Assembly: GCA_029262855.1 (NCBI GenBank)
Contig: JAJCYP010000104.1
Coordinates: 43,376-107,375, forward strand
Source: Bacteroidota bacterium
Lineage (GTDB): Bacteria; Bacteroidota; Rhodothermia; Rhodothermales; UBA10348
Direction of reading: 5' to 3'
DNA: 64,000 bases
The notes below the pieces were generated by a model. It was not told where the DNA came from and did no database searches. It saw nothing but the letters and a program-made list of their open reading frames with translations. Positions 25,111 to 34,014 of the stretch are shown here, one piece after another (positions within the stretch are counted from its first letter, which is position 1; each line of letters opens with the position of its first letter). The position numbers and the translations under genes were made by a program.

Positions 25111-28100
25111 TGTTTGCACACCTTCATACCCGGAGCTGGTTTTCCTTCCAGGCAGGAGGGTCATCGCCAGAAGCGCTACCGGAAGCGGCTGTCAAACAAG
25201 GGATTGAGGCAGTGGCCTTGACCGAGCGTCACGGCACGTACGGAGTGGTCCGATTTCAGCGCGCCTGCCAGCAACTGGGCGTTCAGCACCTCTTCGGAGC
25301 GGAGGTTCCGGTGGAAGGTCGAGACCTCGTACTGCTGGCCAGAAACAGGGAAGGGTACGCCAACATCTGCTGGCTACTCACTCAGGCGCACCTTCGATCA
25401 CGGGAGGCACCCGCGGCTACCATGGCGGAACTCGCCTCTGCCAACGCCGACATCTTCTGCCTCACCGGAACGGAGGCCGGCCCCATCTACCCACTCATTG
25501 ATGACTTCAAACATCAGGAGGCCGCGCAGTGGCTGCACACCCTCCACGACATATTCGGAGAACGCCTCTCGCTGGAAGTGACCCATCAGCGGCGGAAAGG
25601 GGACGACCGGCGGCTCGCCTACCTGCTCCAGTTGGCCAGGCAGACCGGGGTGCCCCCGGTAGCCACGGGCGATGTGCGGTTCGCCGTTCCAGGTGATTAC
25701 TGGCGGTACGATCTCCTGACCTGCGCCCGCCACGGGATCACGGTCTTCGATGATCATCCGGAGCGCCCCTCCAACTCGATGGCCTACCTCCAGGCCGAAG
25801 CCGAACTGCTGCGCAGAGGGCTTCCCAAGGAGGCCATCCACAGGGCGGGCGAGATCGCGCAGATGTGCAGGGTAGACCTGATACCCGGCCACATCATCCC
25901 TCCGGGGACCAAGCTCCCAGAAGGCACTACCTCCGTGGAGCTTCTCAAGCGGAAGGCGAATCAGGCTTTCGAGGAGAAGTATCCACCCGGCTCTGCCAAC
26001 CGGGCAGCTGCCCGACAGCGGTTGGACAAGGAGGTCAATGTCATTGTTGACCTGGATGTCCAGGAGTTCTTCCTGGTGGTGAAGGAGGTCGTCGATGAGG
26101 CACGTCGCCGGGGAATCCGTTGCCTGGGAAGGGGCTCGGCAGCCAACTCCATTGTGACCTACCTGCTTGGGATCACAGTGGTCTGCCCCATCGATCACAA
26201 CCTGCTCTTCGAGCGCTTCCTGCACCGAGGCCGCAAGGGGACGCCCGATATCGATCTGGACTTCGATTCGAGTCGTCGGATGGAAATTATCGAGTGGATG
26301 GAGGAGCGCTTCGGAATGGAACATACAGGTATGGCGGCAACGATTGACCGGTATCTGACGAAGTCTGCGGTGCAGGACGCGGCCAAGGCGCTCGGATGGC
26401 CTGCCGAAATGGCCATACAGATGTCCAAGGGCTGCGGCCACGCGCTACCGAGTGACCAGGAGAATGCGGCGCACATCAGGTCAGTGGCCGGCGGGGACTC
26501 GCCCCTGCTCGACGTATTGATCAAGGCAGCCACAAACCTGGTCGGGTGCCCTCGGCATCTGGGTCAGCATTCCGGGGGGATGGTGCTTACGTGTGAGCCC
26601 ATACGGTACTTCACTCCGCTGCAGGTTTCGGCAAATGGAGTCCGTGTGGTTCAGTTTGACAAGGATGACCTGGAGTGGTTGGGCCTGGTGAAGCTGGATG
26701 TGCTGGGCCTTCGAATGCTGGGCACGGTCTCCGAGGCCACCGTCATTGCCAATGATCTCACGCCCGACGAGGACCCCATCGTACTGGACGAACTCCCACT
26801 CGATGACCCGGACGTGTATGACATGATCTGCGAAGGCGATGTCCTGGGCCTGTTTCAAATCGAATCGCCGGCTCAGCAAAGTGCAGGATCCCGAATCCAG
26901 TCCCGCAACATGCAGGATCTCATCAAGCAGATATCGTTGGTTCGGCCGGGGCCCATTCAGGGAGGCCTGATGCACCCGTTCATCCGGCGACACCGGGGAC
27001 TGGAGAAGGTGCGGTATGACCATCCCATCCTCGAGCGGATTCTGGAGGACACCTACGGCGTGATCATCTTCCAAGAGCAGGTACTGGAAGTCGCCCATCA
27101 ATTTGCCGGATGGTCTCTGGACCAGGCCGACTCGTTTCGGCGACTGATGTCCAAGTTCAGGGACCCCGGTGAGATGGAATCAATGCGCGATGGATTCGTC
27201 CAGTCGGCCATGGAGGCAAATGACGTCCCTGAGGAGACGGCAAACCGGGTCTTCGATCAGGTGTCCAAGTTTGTGGGCTACGGGTTCTGCCGCTCCCACG
27301 CGGCCTCATTTGCCTTGACCGTCTACCACAGCGCGTATCTGAAGCGGCATCACCCCGAGGCCTTCTTTGCGGGACTGATGCAGCACAGACCGGGCATGTA
27401 CGCGCAGATGACACTTGAGCAGGACGCGCGCAGGCACGGTGTACTGGTCCTGGTGCCGGACATCAACAAGTCCGGTCTGCGATTTCAGTTGGAGGAGGTG
27501 GAGGGGAGGCTGGCGATTCGGAAACCACTGACATCTGTGAAGGGCGTCCAGGACTCGTTGGCCGAGGTGGCCGTACTGGAGCGGGAGTTGCAGCCCTTCG
27601 CTTCACTCGAGGAGTTCTTTCACCGTATTCCCGTAGACGAGAAGCAACTCAGGGCCTTGGTTCAGTCGGGGGCTTTTGACTCACTTGAGGGATCCAACCG
27701 CACGGCTCTCTACAAGATGAAGGTGCTGGTGCAGCAGTTCGAGAAGGGCGGGGCCAACGCCCAGGGGACACTGCTTGACACCATCAACATGCGGGCGTCC
27801 GATCTGCCGGCGCTCCCCGGAATCACCCTGCACAAGCGGCTGGAGTGGGACCTGGCAACGCACTCGGGACCCCGTGTCCATCCCATGGTGGTGCTGAGAA
27901 GGAGACTGGCGTATCACGAGGTGCGACCGATTTCCTTCGTGCAGCAATTCGGGAGTACGCTTCCGTACGATGAACACAAGCCGCCGATAACGACAGTAGC
28001 CGGCCTTGTCATGTTCAGGCAGCGTCCCGGAACCGCCAAGGGAACGATGTTCATTTTTCTGGAGGATGAATCCGGGTATATCCAGTGCATCTGCCGGTCG

Positions 28101-28382
28101 AAATGTCGGGAGCGATTCCATGAGGAGCTGAAGCAGAGTGCGCTGATCATTCGGGGCAGAGTTCAGGTAACGGGGCCCTGGCGAGGAATCATGGTTGACC
28201 AGGTGTCGACGCTTAAGGGTGTCATTGGCGGGTATCAGGGCCACCACGGCGGGCCGACATATGGCAGGGAGAACAGGGTCAAGGTATTTGGCGAGGCGGC
28301 TGAGCAGTCGGATGTCCGTGAGATCGAAGTGGGCGCTGTTCCGCTGGCCCTGCTTCCAGGTAAACGACGCGGAGGGGGGTAG
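25110..28382 (+). CDS. dnaE2: Error-prone DNA polymerase III alpha subunit DnaE2
   Basis: A 1090-residue C-family polymerase used in damage-induced mutagenesis. The N-terminal PHP domain begins HLHTRSWFSFQAGGSSPEAL and continues with LTERHGTYGVVRF. The catalytic aspartates are in GTPDIDLDFDSSRR (about 377-390), with the third in LVKLDVLGLRML. The helix-hairpin-helix and C-terminal OB-fold (TTVAGLVMFRQRPGTAKG, FIFLEDESGYIQ) are present. The length and lack of an extended tail separate it from replicative DnaE1. It is translated directly after the DUF6504-like gene and depends on ImuB for clamp access, as known for this family. Confidence 0.95.
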   Translation: MFAHLHTRSWFSFQAGGSSPEALPEAAVKQGIEAVALTERHGTYGVVRFQRACQQLGVQHLFGAEVPVEGRDLVLLARNREGYANICWLLTQAHLRSREAPAATMAELASANADIFCLTGTEAGPIYPLIDDFKHQEAAQWLHTLHDIFGERLSLEVTHQRRKGDDRRLAYLLQLARQTGVPPVATGDVRFAVPGDYWRYDLLTCARHGITVFDDHPERPSNSMAYLQAEAELLRRGLPKEAIHRAGEIAQMCRVDLIPGHIIPPGTKLPEGTTSVELLKRKANQAFEEKYPPGSANRAAARQRLDKEVNVIVDLDVQEFFLVVKEVVDEARRRGIRCLGRGSAANSIVTYLLGITVVCPIDHNLLFERFLHRGRKGTPDIDLDFDSSRRMEIIEWMEERFGMEHTGMAATIDRYLTKSAVQDAAKALGWPAEMAIQMSKGCGHALPSDQENAAHIRSVAGGDSPLLDVLIKAATNLVGCPRHLGQHSGGMVLTCEPIRYFTPLQVSANGVRVVQFDKDDLEWLGLVKLDVLGLRMLGTVSEATVIANDLTPDEDPIVLDELPLDDPDVYDMICEGDVLGLFQIESPAQQSAGSRIQSRNMQDLIKQISLVRPGPIQGGLMHPFIRRHRGLEKVRYDHPILERILEDTYGVIIFQEQVLEVAHQFAGWSLDQADSFRRLMSKFRDPGEMESMRDGFVQSAMEANDVPEETANRVFDQVSKFVGYGFCRSHAASFALTVYHSAYLKRHHPEAFFAGLMQHRPGMYAQMTLEQDARRHGVLVLVPDINKSGLRFQLEEVEGRLAIRKPLTSVKGVQDSLAEVAVLERELQPFASLEEFFHRIPVDEKQLRALVQSGAFDSLEGSNRTALYKMKVLVQQFEKGGANAQGTLLDTINMRASDLPALPGITLHKRLEWDLATHSGPRVHPMVVLRRRLAYHEVRPISFVQQFGSTLPYDEHKPPITTVAGLVMFRQRPGTAKGTMFIFLEDESGYIQCICRSKCRERFHEELKQSALIIRGRVQVTGPWRGIMVDQVSTLKGVIGGYQGHHGGPTYGRENRVKVFGEAAEQSDVREIEVGAVPLALLPGKRRGGG

Positions 28383-28424
28383 GACGAGTGGGTGACCAAG
28401 GCCGGGCCGCGGGCAGGCGGGAGC

Positions 28425-28453
28425 TTGCAGTCCTGATAGACGACTGATATATT
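28425..28453 (+). promoter_or_regulatory. Sigma-70-like promoter of the hydroxyproline operon
   Basis: TTGCAG (28425-28430) and TATATT (28448-28453) are separated by exactly 17 bases, in the 100-base gap before the first gene. The predicted transcript start near 28460 falls inside the operator at 28456-28469, leaving a leader of about 23 bases. Confidence 0.7.
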
Positions 28454-28455
28454 AG

Positions 28456-28469
28456 TGGTATACATACCA
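28456..28469. promoter_or_regulatory. GntR/FCD-type operator of the hydroxyproline operon
   Basis: TGGTAT-AC-ATACCA is a perfect inverted repeat. TGGT/ACCA half-sites are typical of FadR-subfamily GntR regulators, and such a regulator is the second gene of this operon. The site overlaps the predicted transcript start, which suits repression relieved by a pathway intermediate. Confidence 0.72.
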
Positions 28470-28482
28470 ATCCGCCCGCGCC

Positions 28483-29409
28483 ATGTCCGTCAACTGGGAA
28501 GGGGTATTCCCCGCCGTCACGACCAAGTTCAACGATGCTCTCGAAATCGACGCGCATTGGACCGAGGTCAACCTTGAGGCTCAACTGGCCGCAGGCGTCG
28601 CCGGTATCGTGGTCAGCGGATCGCTGGGAGAGGCATCGACGCTCAGCATGGACGAGAAGGCCGAGCTCGTAGAACTGACGGCCAAGCTGGTGAAGGGCCG
28701 GGTACCCGTAATCTGCGGCATCGCACAGCGCACTACCGCCGATGCCTGCACCATGTCCCGGATGGCGGAAGCCGCCGGCGCCGAGGGTCTCATGCTGTTG
28801 CCACCGATGCTCTACACGAGCGATTCCCGGGAGACCATGACATTCCTGCGGACCGTTGCGGAGGCGACCGACCTCCCCATCATGCTCTACAACAATCCGG
28901 TCGCGTACAACGTGGACGTGACCCCGGACATGCTGCTGGAGTTGGCCGACGAACCCAAGTTCGAGGCCATCAAGGAATCGTCCGATGACGTCCGCCGGAT
29001 AACCGATATCGTGAACCTGGTGGGGGACCGCTACCACATATTCACGGGCGTTGACAACATCGCCCTGGAAGCCCTCATGCTCGGAGGCGTCGGCTGGATT
29101 GCCGGACTGGTCTGCGCATTCCCCCGCGAGACCGTGGCCATCTACAACCTGGCCAGGCAGGGTCGTTATGCGGAGGCCGTCGAGATCTATCGCTGGTTCA
29201 TGCCGCTCCTGCATCTGGACGTGAGCACCAAACTGGTCCAAAACATCAAGCTCGCCGAGGCCATGGTCGGACTGGGCACGGAAACCGTCCGCCCCCCGCG
29301 CCTGCCCCTGGCCGGAGAGGAGCGATCACGCGTCGTTGCCACCATCAACAAGGCGCTGGCCAACCGTCCCGAGGAACTCGTCAGCGAGGCGCTCGGCCAG
29401 CCATGCTAG
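28483..29409 (+). CDS. Pyrroline-4-hydroxy-2-carboxylate deaminase (DapA family)
   Basis: A 308-residue class I aldolase-type TIM barrel of the dihydrodipicolinate synthase family. The Schiff-base lysine is Lys164 in EAIKESSDD, with Tyr136 in MLYNNPVAYNVD and the GSLGE motif at 46-50. Next to a hydroxyproline epimerase, a D-amino acid oxidase and a ketoglutarate semialdehyde dehydrogenase, it is best read as the enzyme that deaminates pyrroline-4-hydroxy-2-carboxylate to 2-oxoglutarate semialdehyde. It is the first gene of the operon, and its end overlaps the regulator start by seven bases. Without the context, a generic DapA-like aldolase would be the safe name. Confidence 0.88.
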   Translation: MSVNWEGVFPAVTTKFNDALEIDAHWTEVNLEAQLAAGVAGIVVSGSLGEASTLSMDEKAELVELTAKLVKGRVPVICGIAQRTTADACTMSRMAEAAGAEGLMLLPPMLYTSDSRETMTFLRTVAEATDLPIMLYNNPVAYNVDVTPDMLLELADEPKFEAIKESSDDVRRITDIVNLVGDRYHIFTGVDNIALEALMLGGVGWIAGLVCAFPRETVAIYNLARQGRYAEAVEIYRWFMPLLHLDVSTKLVQNIKLAEAMVGLGTETVRPPRLPLAGEERSRVVATINKALANRPEELVSEALGQPC

Positions 29410-30050
29410 TCCTGGGGCCAGCACCCACGCTGGCCGAGGAGGCCTACGCACGCGTGGAGTCCATGATTGTGACGCTGCAGCTGGAGCCGGGCGCAGTATT
29501 CTCGGAAGGCAACCTGGCGGAATCGCTCGACATGGGGCGGACACCCCTCAGGGAGGCCCTCCAGCGCCTTGCCTCTGACGGGCTCATCACGGCCATTGCG
29601 CGCCGAGGGATGATGGTCAGTCCGATCGACCTCCCTGAAATGCTCTCTGTGATCCAAGCCAGAAAAGCGCTGGACGCGATCGTCCATTCCGGAGCGGCGC
29701 TGAAGGCCACAGACGGAGAACGAAACGAAATCCGTCAGGCCAGGCAGGCCCTGGTCGCCGCGGACGGAGGTGCGATGCACTTCATGGAGGCCGACTACAA
29801 CCTGGATAAAGCCATCTGGGACGCAGCGCCGAACCAATTCGCGGTCAACGCCACGCGGCCGCTACACGCGCACTGCCGCCGGTTCTGGTTCCGACACCGC
29901 GAGGATGACGACCTCCGTCGCTCTGCCGACCTGCACGATGGCGTGGTGGAAGCGGTGATTCGGGGGGACGCCGTTGCCGCGCGGGAACGGAGCGACAAGC
30001 TCATGGATTACCTGACTCTGTTTACCAAGCACATACTCATCGCAGCCTGA
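29403..30050 (+). CDS. GntR-family regulator, FCD subfamily
   Basis: A 215-residue transcription factor. The N-terminal winged helix (about 10-75) contains EEAYARVESMIVTLQLEPG, LAESLDMGRTPLREALQRLASDGLI and ARRGMMVSPID. The C-terminal helical FCD ligand domain follows and holds His and Asp residues (MEADYNLDKAIW, FRHREDDD, LHDGVVEAVIRGD) that could bind a metal and acid ligand. Its gene overlaps the deaminase gene and lies three bases before the dehydrogenase gene. It probably binds the palindrome at 28456-28469 and senses hydroxyproline or an intermediate (inference). Confidence 0.9.
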   Translation: MLVLGPAPTLAEEAYARVESMIVTLQLEPGAVFSEGNLAESLDMGRTPLREALQRLASDGLITAIARRGMMVSPIDLPEMLSVIQARKALDAIVHSGAALKATDGERNEIRQARQALVAADGGAMHFMEADYNLDKAIWDAAPNQFAVNATRPLHAHCRRFWFRHREDDDLRRSADLHDGVVEAVIRGDAVAARERSDKLMDYLTLFTKHILIAA

Positions 30051-30053
30051 ACC

Positions 30054-31691
30054 ATGAACGCCACAACAACCCTGACCGGAGCCAATCTGATTGCAGGCCA
30101 GGAGAGTGCCGAAGGGAACGCCCTGAATGCCGGGGTCAACCCGGTGGACGGGCGCATACTCGCCCCGTTCTTTCACGAAGCCACCGCGCGCGAAATAGGT
30201 CAGGCCGTACGGGAAGCCACGAATGCCTTCCGGGCGAACAAGGGCCGGACGGCCGAGGATTGGGCCGCACTTCTGGAGACCATCGCGGAGGAAATCGAAA
30301 ACCTCGGCGATGTACTCGTTGAACGCGTCATGGCCGAAACCGGACTGCCTGAAGGAAGAGTCCGGGGCGAGCGTGGGCGGACGACCGGCCAGCTCCGGCT
30401 CTTTGCCGGCGTCGCACGCGAAGGGTCCTGGGTGGATGCGAGGATTGAAACTGCGCTACCGGACAGAGCGCCCATTCCCCGGCCGGACATCAGGAGCATG
30501 CTGCGTCCAATCGGTCCTGTCGCGGTGTTCGGCGCCTCCAACTTCCCCCTGGCGTTCTCGGTCGCTGGCGGCGACACGGCCTCCGCCCTTGCGGCCGGAT
30601 GCCCCGTAGTCTGCAAGGCTCACCCCGCCCATCCGGGGACCTCGGAGCTCGTCGGCCGCGCGGTCAGTGCCGCCGTGGCCCGACGGGGCTTCCATCCCGG
30701 CACGTTCTCGATCGTGCACGGTACGGGCGCCGCAGTAGGCCTGAAGCTGGTACAGGAACCGGGAATCGAGGCCGTTGGGTTCACGGGCTCTCTCGGCGCC
30801 GGACGGGCGATCTTTGACACGGCCGCAGGCAGGGCAAGACCGGTGCCCGTGTACGCCGAAATGGGCAGTACCAATCCTGTATTTCTGATGCCGGCGGCCA
30901 CGGCAGCTCGTGGCGAGGCCATCGCGGCCGGCCTGGCAGGCTCGGTGACGCTGGGCTCCGGGCAGTTCTGCACCAGTCCGGGTCTGGTGTTCGCAGTCGA
31001 GGGGCCTGACACGGAGTCATTCGCCGCATGGCTGGCGGCCCGCATCGAGGAGCAGGGGTCGCAGACCATGCTTCACAAGGGAATCGCAGCCGGGTTCAGC
31101 GCAGGGCTCGGCCGAGCTGCCCAGACGGCCGGCGTAACCACACTCGCCCTCGGAGCGGAAAACGGTACGGGCGACGGTGTCGCGGACTCGGGCGCCCAGG
31201 GCCGGCCATGCATCCTCCGCACAAGCGGACGTACGTTTGCGGCCAACCCACACCTGCACGAGGAAGTCTTTGGTCCGGCCTCGATTCTGGTGGTGTGTGA
31301 GGATACCGACGAGATGACCAGCCTGGCCGCGGGCCTGGAAGGCAGCCTGACGGGCACGGTACACATGGAGGCAACCGAGACCGCGGACGCGAGCCCTCTG
31401 GTGGGCTGCCTCGAAGACGTTGTCGGTCGGGTCATCATCAACGGCTTTCCGACAGGAGTCGAAGTATCGCACGCCATGCATCACGGGGGGCCTTACCCCT
31501 CGACGACGGCGCCCTCGACGACATCCGTCGGCACTCGAGCGATTCTCCGCTTCGCGCGGCCCGTTTGCTACCAGGACTACCCTGAGACATTGCTGCCGGC
31601 GGCGCTGACAAACGGCAACCCTCAAGGTATCATGCGCATGATCAATGGTGAGCGCACACGGGTGTCCATCTCAAGCGAACCGGCGGCCTGA
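30054..31691 (+). CDS. 2-Oxoglutarate semialdehyde dehydrogenase
   Basis: A 545-residue NAD(P)-dependent aldehyde dehydrogenase of the long KGSADH type. Motifs are VFGASNFPLAFSVAGGDTAS, KAHPAHPGTSELVGRA, GFTGSLGAGRAIFD, the general-base Glu in YAEMGSTNPVF, and the catalytic Cys at about residue 306 in GSGQFCTSPGLVF. It oxidises 2-oxoglutarate semialdehyde to 2-oxoglutarate, the last step of trans-4-hydroxyproline breakdown and entry to the TCA cycle. It follows the regulator by three bases. Similar enzymes serve pentose and glucarate pathways; the neighbours here favour hydroxyproline. Confidence 0.92.
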   Translation: MNATTTLTGANLIAGQESAEGNALNAGVNPVDGRILAPFFHEATAREIGQAVREATNAFRANKGRTAEDWAALLETIAEEIENLGDVLVERVMAETGLPEGRVRGERGRTTGQLRLFAGVAREGSWVDARIETALPDRAPIPRPDIRSMLRPIGPVAVFGASNFPLAFSVAGGDTASALAAGCPVVCKAHPAHPGTSELVGRAVSAAVARRGFHPGTFSIVHGTGAAVGLKLVQEPGIEAVGFTGSLGAGRAIFDTAAGRARPVPVYAEMGSTNPVFLMPAATAARGEAIAAGLAGSVTLGSGQFCTSPGLVFAVEGPDTESFAAWLAARIEEQGSQTMLHKGIAAGFSAGLGRAAQTAGVTTLALGAENGTGDGVADSGAQGRPCILRTSGRTFAANPHLHEEVFGPASILVVCEDTDEMTSLAAGLEGSLTGTVHMEATETADASPLVGCLEDVVGRVIINGFPTGVEVSHAMHHGGPYPSTTAPSTTSVGTRAILRFARPVCYQDYPETLLPAALTNGNPQGIMRMINGERTRVSISSEPAA

Positions 31692-31705
31692 CCGGCTGAA
31701 CGGCA

Positions 31706-32707
31706 ATGGCCCGACACACGTTCGATTGCATTGACGCCCACACGTGCGGCAACCCGGTTCGGGTAGTTCGGGCCGGGGCGCCCGAGCTTGTGGGTTCGAG
31801 CATGACGGTGCGCCGTAAGCACTTCATGGAGCAGTTCGATTGGATTCGAACCGGCCTGATGTTCGAGCCACGCGGGCACGATGTGATGTCGGGCTCCATC
31901 CTGTACCCTTCCACCAGGGCCGACTGCGACGTCGCCATTCTCTTCATTGAGACGAGCGGCTGCCTGCCCATGTGTGGGCACGGTACGATCGGCACGGTCA
32001 CCGTAATGCTGGAATACGACCTGGTCCAGCCCGCGGAGCCTGGGGTGGTACGGCTCGATACGCCAGCCGGGCGTGTGGATGCGTACTACACCATGGCGGG
32101 GACCCGAGTGTCCAGCGTACGACTGGTCAACATACCGTCGTTTCTGGCGGCCGAGGGACTGACCGTGGAGTGTCCCGATCTCGGACTGCTGCGGGTGGAC
32201 GTGGCGTACGGCGGTAATTTCTATGCCATCGTAGACCCTCAGGAGAACTACCGGGACATGGCCGACCACGGTGTCGGCGATCTCCTCCGGTGGAGTCCGG
32301 TAGTGCGGAGGAGACTGAACGAGGCCTACACCTTCGAGCATCCCGACAGCCCTTCCATCAGAGGCTTGACGCACATCGAGTGGACCGGAGCCCCCGAGAG
32401 GGCCAACTCAACCAGCCGCAACGCGGTCTTCTATGGAGACAAGGCCATTGACCGCTCGCCCTGCGGGACCGGCACCAGCGCCAGGATGGCTCAGTGGGCC
32501 GCTCGGGGGCAACTCAAGGAAGGCGATTTGTTTGTGCACGAGAGCATAATCGGAAGTCAGTTCGTCGGCCGGATCGAGGGCCGGACGAAGGTCGGCGCCT
32601 TTGATGCCATCATTCCAAGCATCGAGGGCTGGGCTCGCGTGACCGGCGAGAATACCATCTTCTTGGATGATGACGATCCGTTCAGGGACGGGTTCATCGT
32701 AAGGTGA
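31706..32707 (+). CDS. 4-Hydroxyproline 2-epimerase (proline racemase family)
   Basis: A 333-residue cofactor-independent epimerase converting trans-4-hydroxy-L-proline to cis-4-hydroxy-D-proline. Both catalytic cysteines are present: Cys90 in LPMCGHGTIG and Cys253 in DRSPCGTGTSARMA. This favours epimerase or racemase activity over trans-3-hydroxyproline dehydratase, where the first Cys is replaced by Ser or Thr. The start ATG follows the dehydrogenase stop by 14 bases, and the end overlaps the oxidase start (GTGA). Proline racemase activity is an alternative, but the operon supports hydroxyproline. Confidence 0.93.
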   Translation: MARHTFDCIDAHTCGNPVRVVRAGAPELVGSSMTVRRKHFMEQFDWIRTGLMFEPRGHDVMSGSILYPSTRADCDVAILFIETSGCLPMCGHGTIGTVTVMLEYDLVQPAEPGVVRLDTPAGRVDAYYTMAGTRVSSVRLVNIPSFLAAEGLTVECPDLGLLRVDVAYGGNFYAIVDPQENYRDMADHGVGDLLRWSPVVRRRLNEAYTFEHPDSPSIRGLTHIEWTGAPERANSTSRNAVFYGDKAIDRSPCGTGTSARMAQWAARGQLKEGDLFVHESIIGSQFVGRIEGRTKVGAFDAIIPSIEGWARVTGENTIFLDDDDPFRDGFIVR

Positions 32708-33981
32708 CCAAACCTGAACATGACACGGGCCGAATACGCTTGCCCGAGGCGGCCGCAAGCCGCTCACCCAGCCGCGCCGATGTGATCGTCATCGGAGGCG
32801 GGGTCATCGGCCTGACAACCGCCCTGTACCTTCAGCGTGCGGGCCGATCTGTGCTCCTCCTGGCAGCGAGCGAGGCGGGGGAAGGCACCTCGGCCGGGAA
32901 CGCCGGCATGATCGTTCCGAGTCACGTGATGCCGCTGTCCGCACCGGGCGTCATCTCTCAGGGACTGCGCTGGCTGACCCGCCGAGATGCGCCGTTTCAC
33001 CTGAAGCCGCAGCTGAACCTGGCGTTTATCCGATGGCTCTGGCAGTTCAGGGCCCACTGCACCGCGGCGCATGTGGAACGCTGCATTCCCATCCTTCGGG
33101 ACCTAAGTCTTGCCAGCGTGGAGGGGTTTGATGACCTGGCTGCCGAAAGCGATGACTTTGGCCTGGCTCACACGGGGTTGCTCATGGCCTACCATACTTC
33201 GGCCATGGAGGATGCCATGGGGCATGAAGCCGAAGTTGCGCAACGCGCCGGTCTGGACGTTCGCGTGCTTGACTCGGCGGGTCTGCAGGCCGAGCAGCCG
33301 CACCTCCGCTCCAGGGCAACCGGTGCCGTTCTGTACACGCAGGACGCGCGGGTTGACCCCGACCTGCTTCTGGGATCCCTCCGTCGCCGGTTCGAGGAAG
33401 CCGGGGGCGAGGCGCGCTACAACGTCACCGTCTCGGGCGTCGAATCAGGCCAGGTGATGCTTTCGGGCGAGGCGCTCTGCGCCCAGGACATCGTGGTTTG
33501 CGCAGGAGCGTGGACTCCCCGCTTGCTGCCTCGAATCAGCATCCAGCCTGCACGCGGCTACAGCGTGACAATCAGGTCGCCCGCCGAGTCCCCTCCGATC
33601 CCCATGATCCTGATGGAGGACCGGGTCACGATGACACTCATGCCGGGCAAACTGCGGTTCGGTGGCACTCTGTCCCTTTCAGGATTCGCGACGAAGGTGG
33701 ATCCGGTTCGTATCCGGCCCATTCTCGATGAGGCCAGGCGCTACGAACCCGATTTGAATACGGACGCGCTCCCGGTGTGGTCTGGGTACCGCCCCGCATC
33801 TCCGGACGGTCTCCCCTTTGTTGGAAGGGTCGCCGAAGGCGTCTGGGTCAACGCGGGTCACGGCATGATGGGCGTGTCCCTGGCACCCGTCTCCGGCATG
33901 CTCATGAGTGCATTGGTAACGGGCACAGAGCCGCCGGTACCTCCTGCCCCGTTCGCCCCGGACAGACTTCGGGCCCGATAG
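32704..33981 (+). CDS. FAD-dependent D-hydroxyproline dehydrogenase (DadA-like)
   Basis: A 425-residue flavoprotein of the DAO family. The FAD-binding motif VIVIGGGVIGLTTALYLQRA lies near residue 28, with GTSAGNAGMIVPSHVMPL and GYRPASPDGLPFVG further on, as in D-amino acid dehydrogenases. It probably oxidises cis-4-hydroxy-D-proline to pyrroline-4-hydroxy-2-carboxylate and passes electrons to the respiratory chain. The GTG start overlaps the epimerase stop, so expression is coupled. About 25 residues precede the dinucleotide motif without clear function. It is the last gene of the operon. Confidence 0.91.
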   Translation: MTKPEHDTGRIRLPEAAASRSPSRADVIVIGGGVIGLTTALYLQRAGRSVLLLAASEAGEGTSAGNAGMIVPSHVMPLSAPGVISQGLRWLTRRDAPFHLKPQLNLAFIRWLWQFRAHCTAAHVERCIPILRDLSLASVEGFDDLAAESDDFGLAHTGLLMAYHTSAMEDAMGHEAEVAQRAGLDVRVLDSAGLQAEQPHLRSRATGAVLYTQDARVDPDLLLGSLRRRFEEAGGEARYNVTVSGVESGQVMLSGEALCAQDIVVCAGAWTPRLLPRISIQPARGYSVTIRSPAESPPIPMILMEDRVTMTLMPGKLRFGGTLSLSGFATKVDPVRIRPILDEARRYEPDLNTDALPVWSGYRPASPDGLPFVGRVAEGVWVNAGHGMMGVSLAPVSGMLMSALVTGTEPPVPPAPFAPDRLRAR

Positions 33982-34014
33982 ACCCCAGGCGGCAACAGCC
34001 TCCGTGACCGGGCC

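Noticed and set aside
23356..28382. Possible integrative element: tRNA gene followed by a mutagenesis cassette
   Set aside because: No integrase, no direct repeat of the tRNA 3' end, and a terminator directly after the tRNA. The cassette looks like ordinary chromosomal SOS genes.
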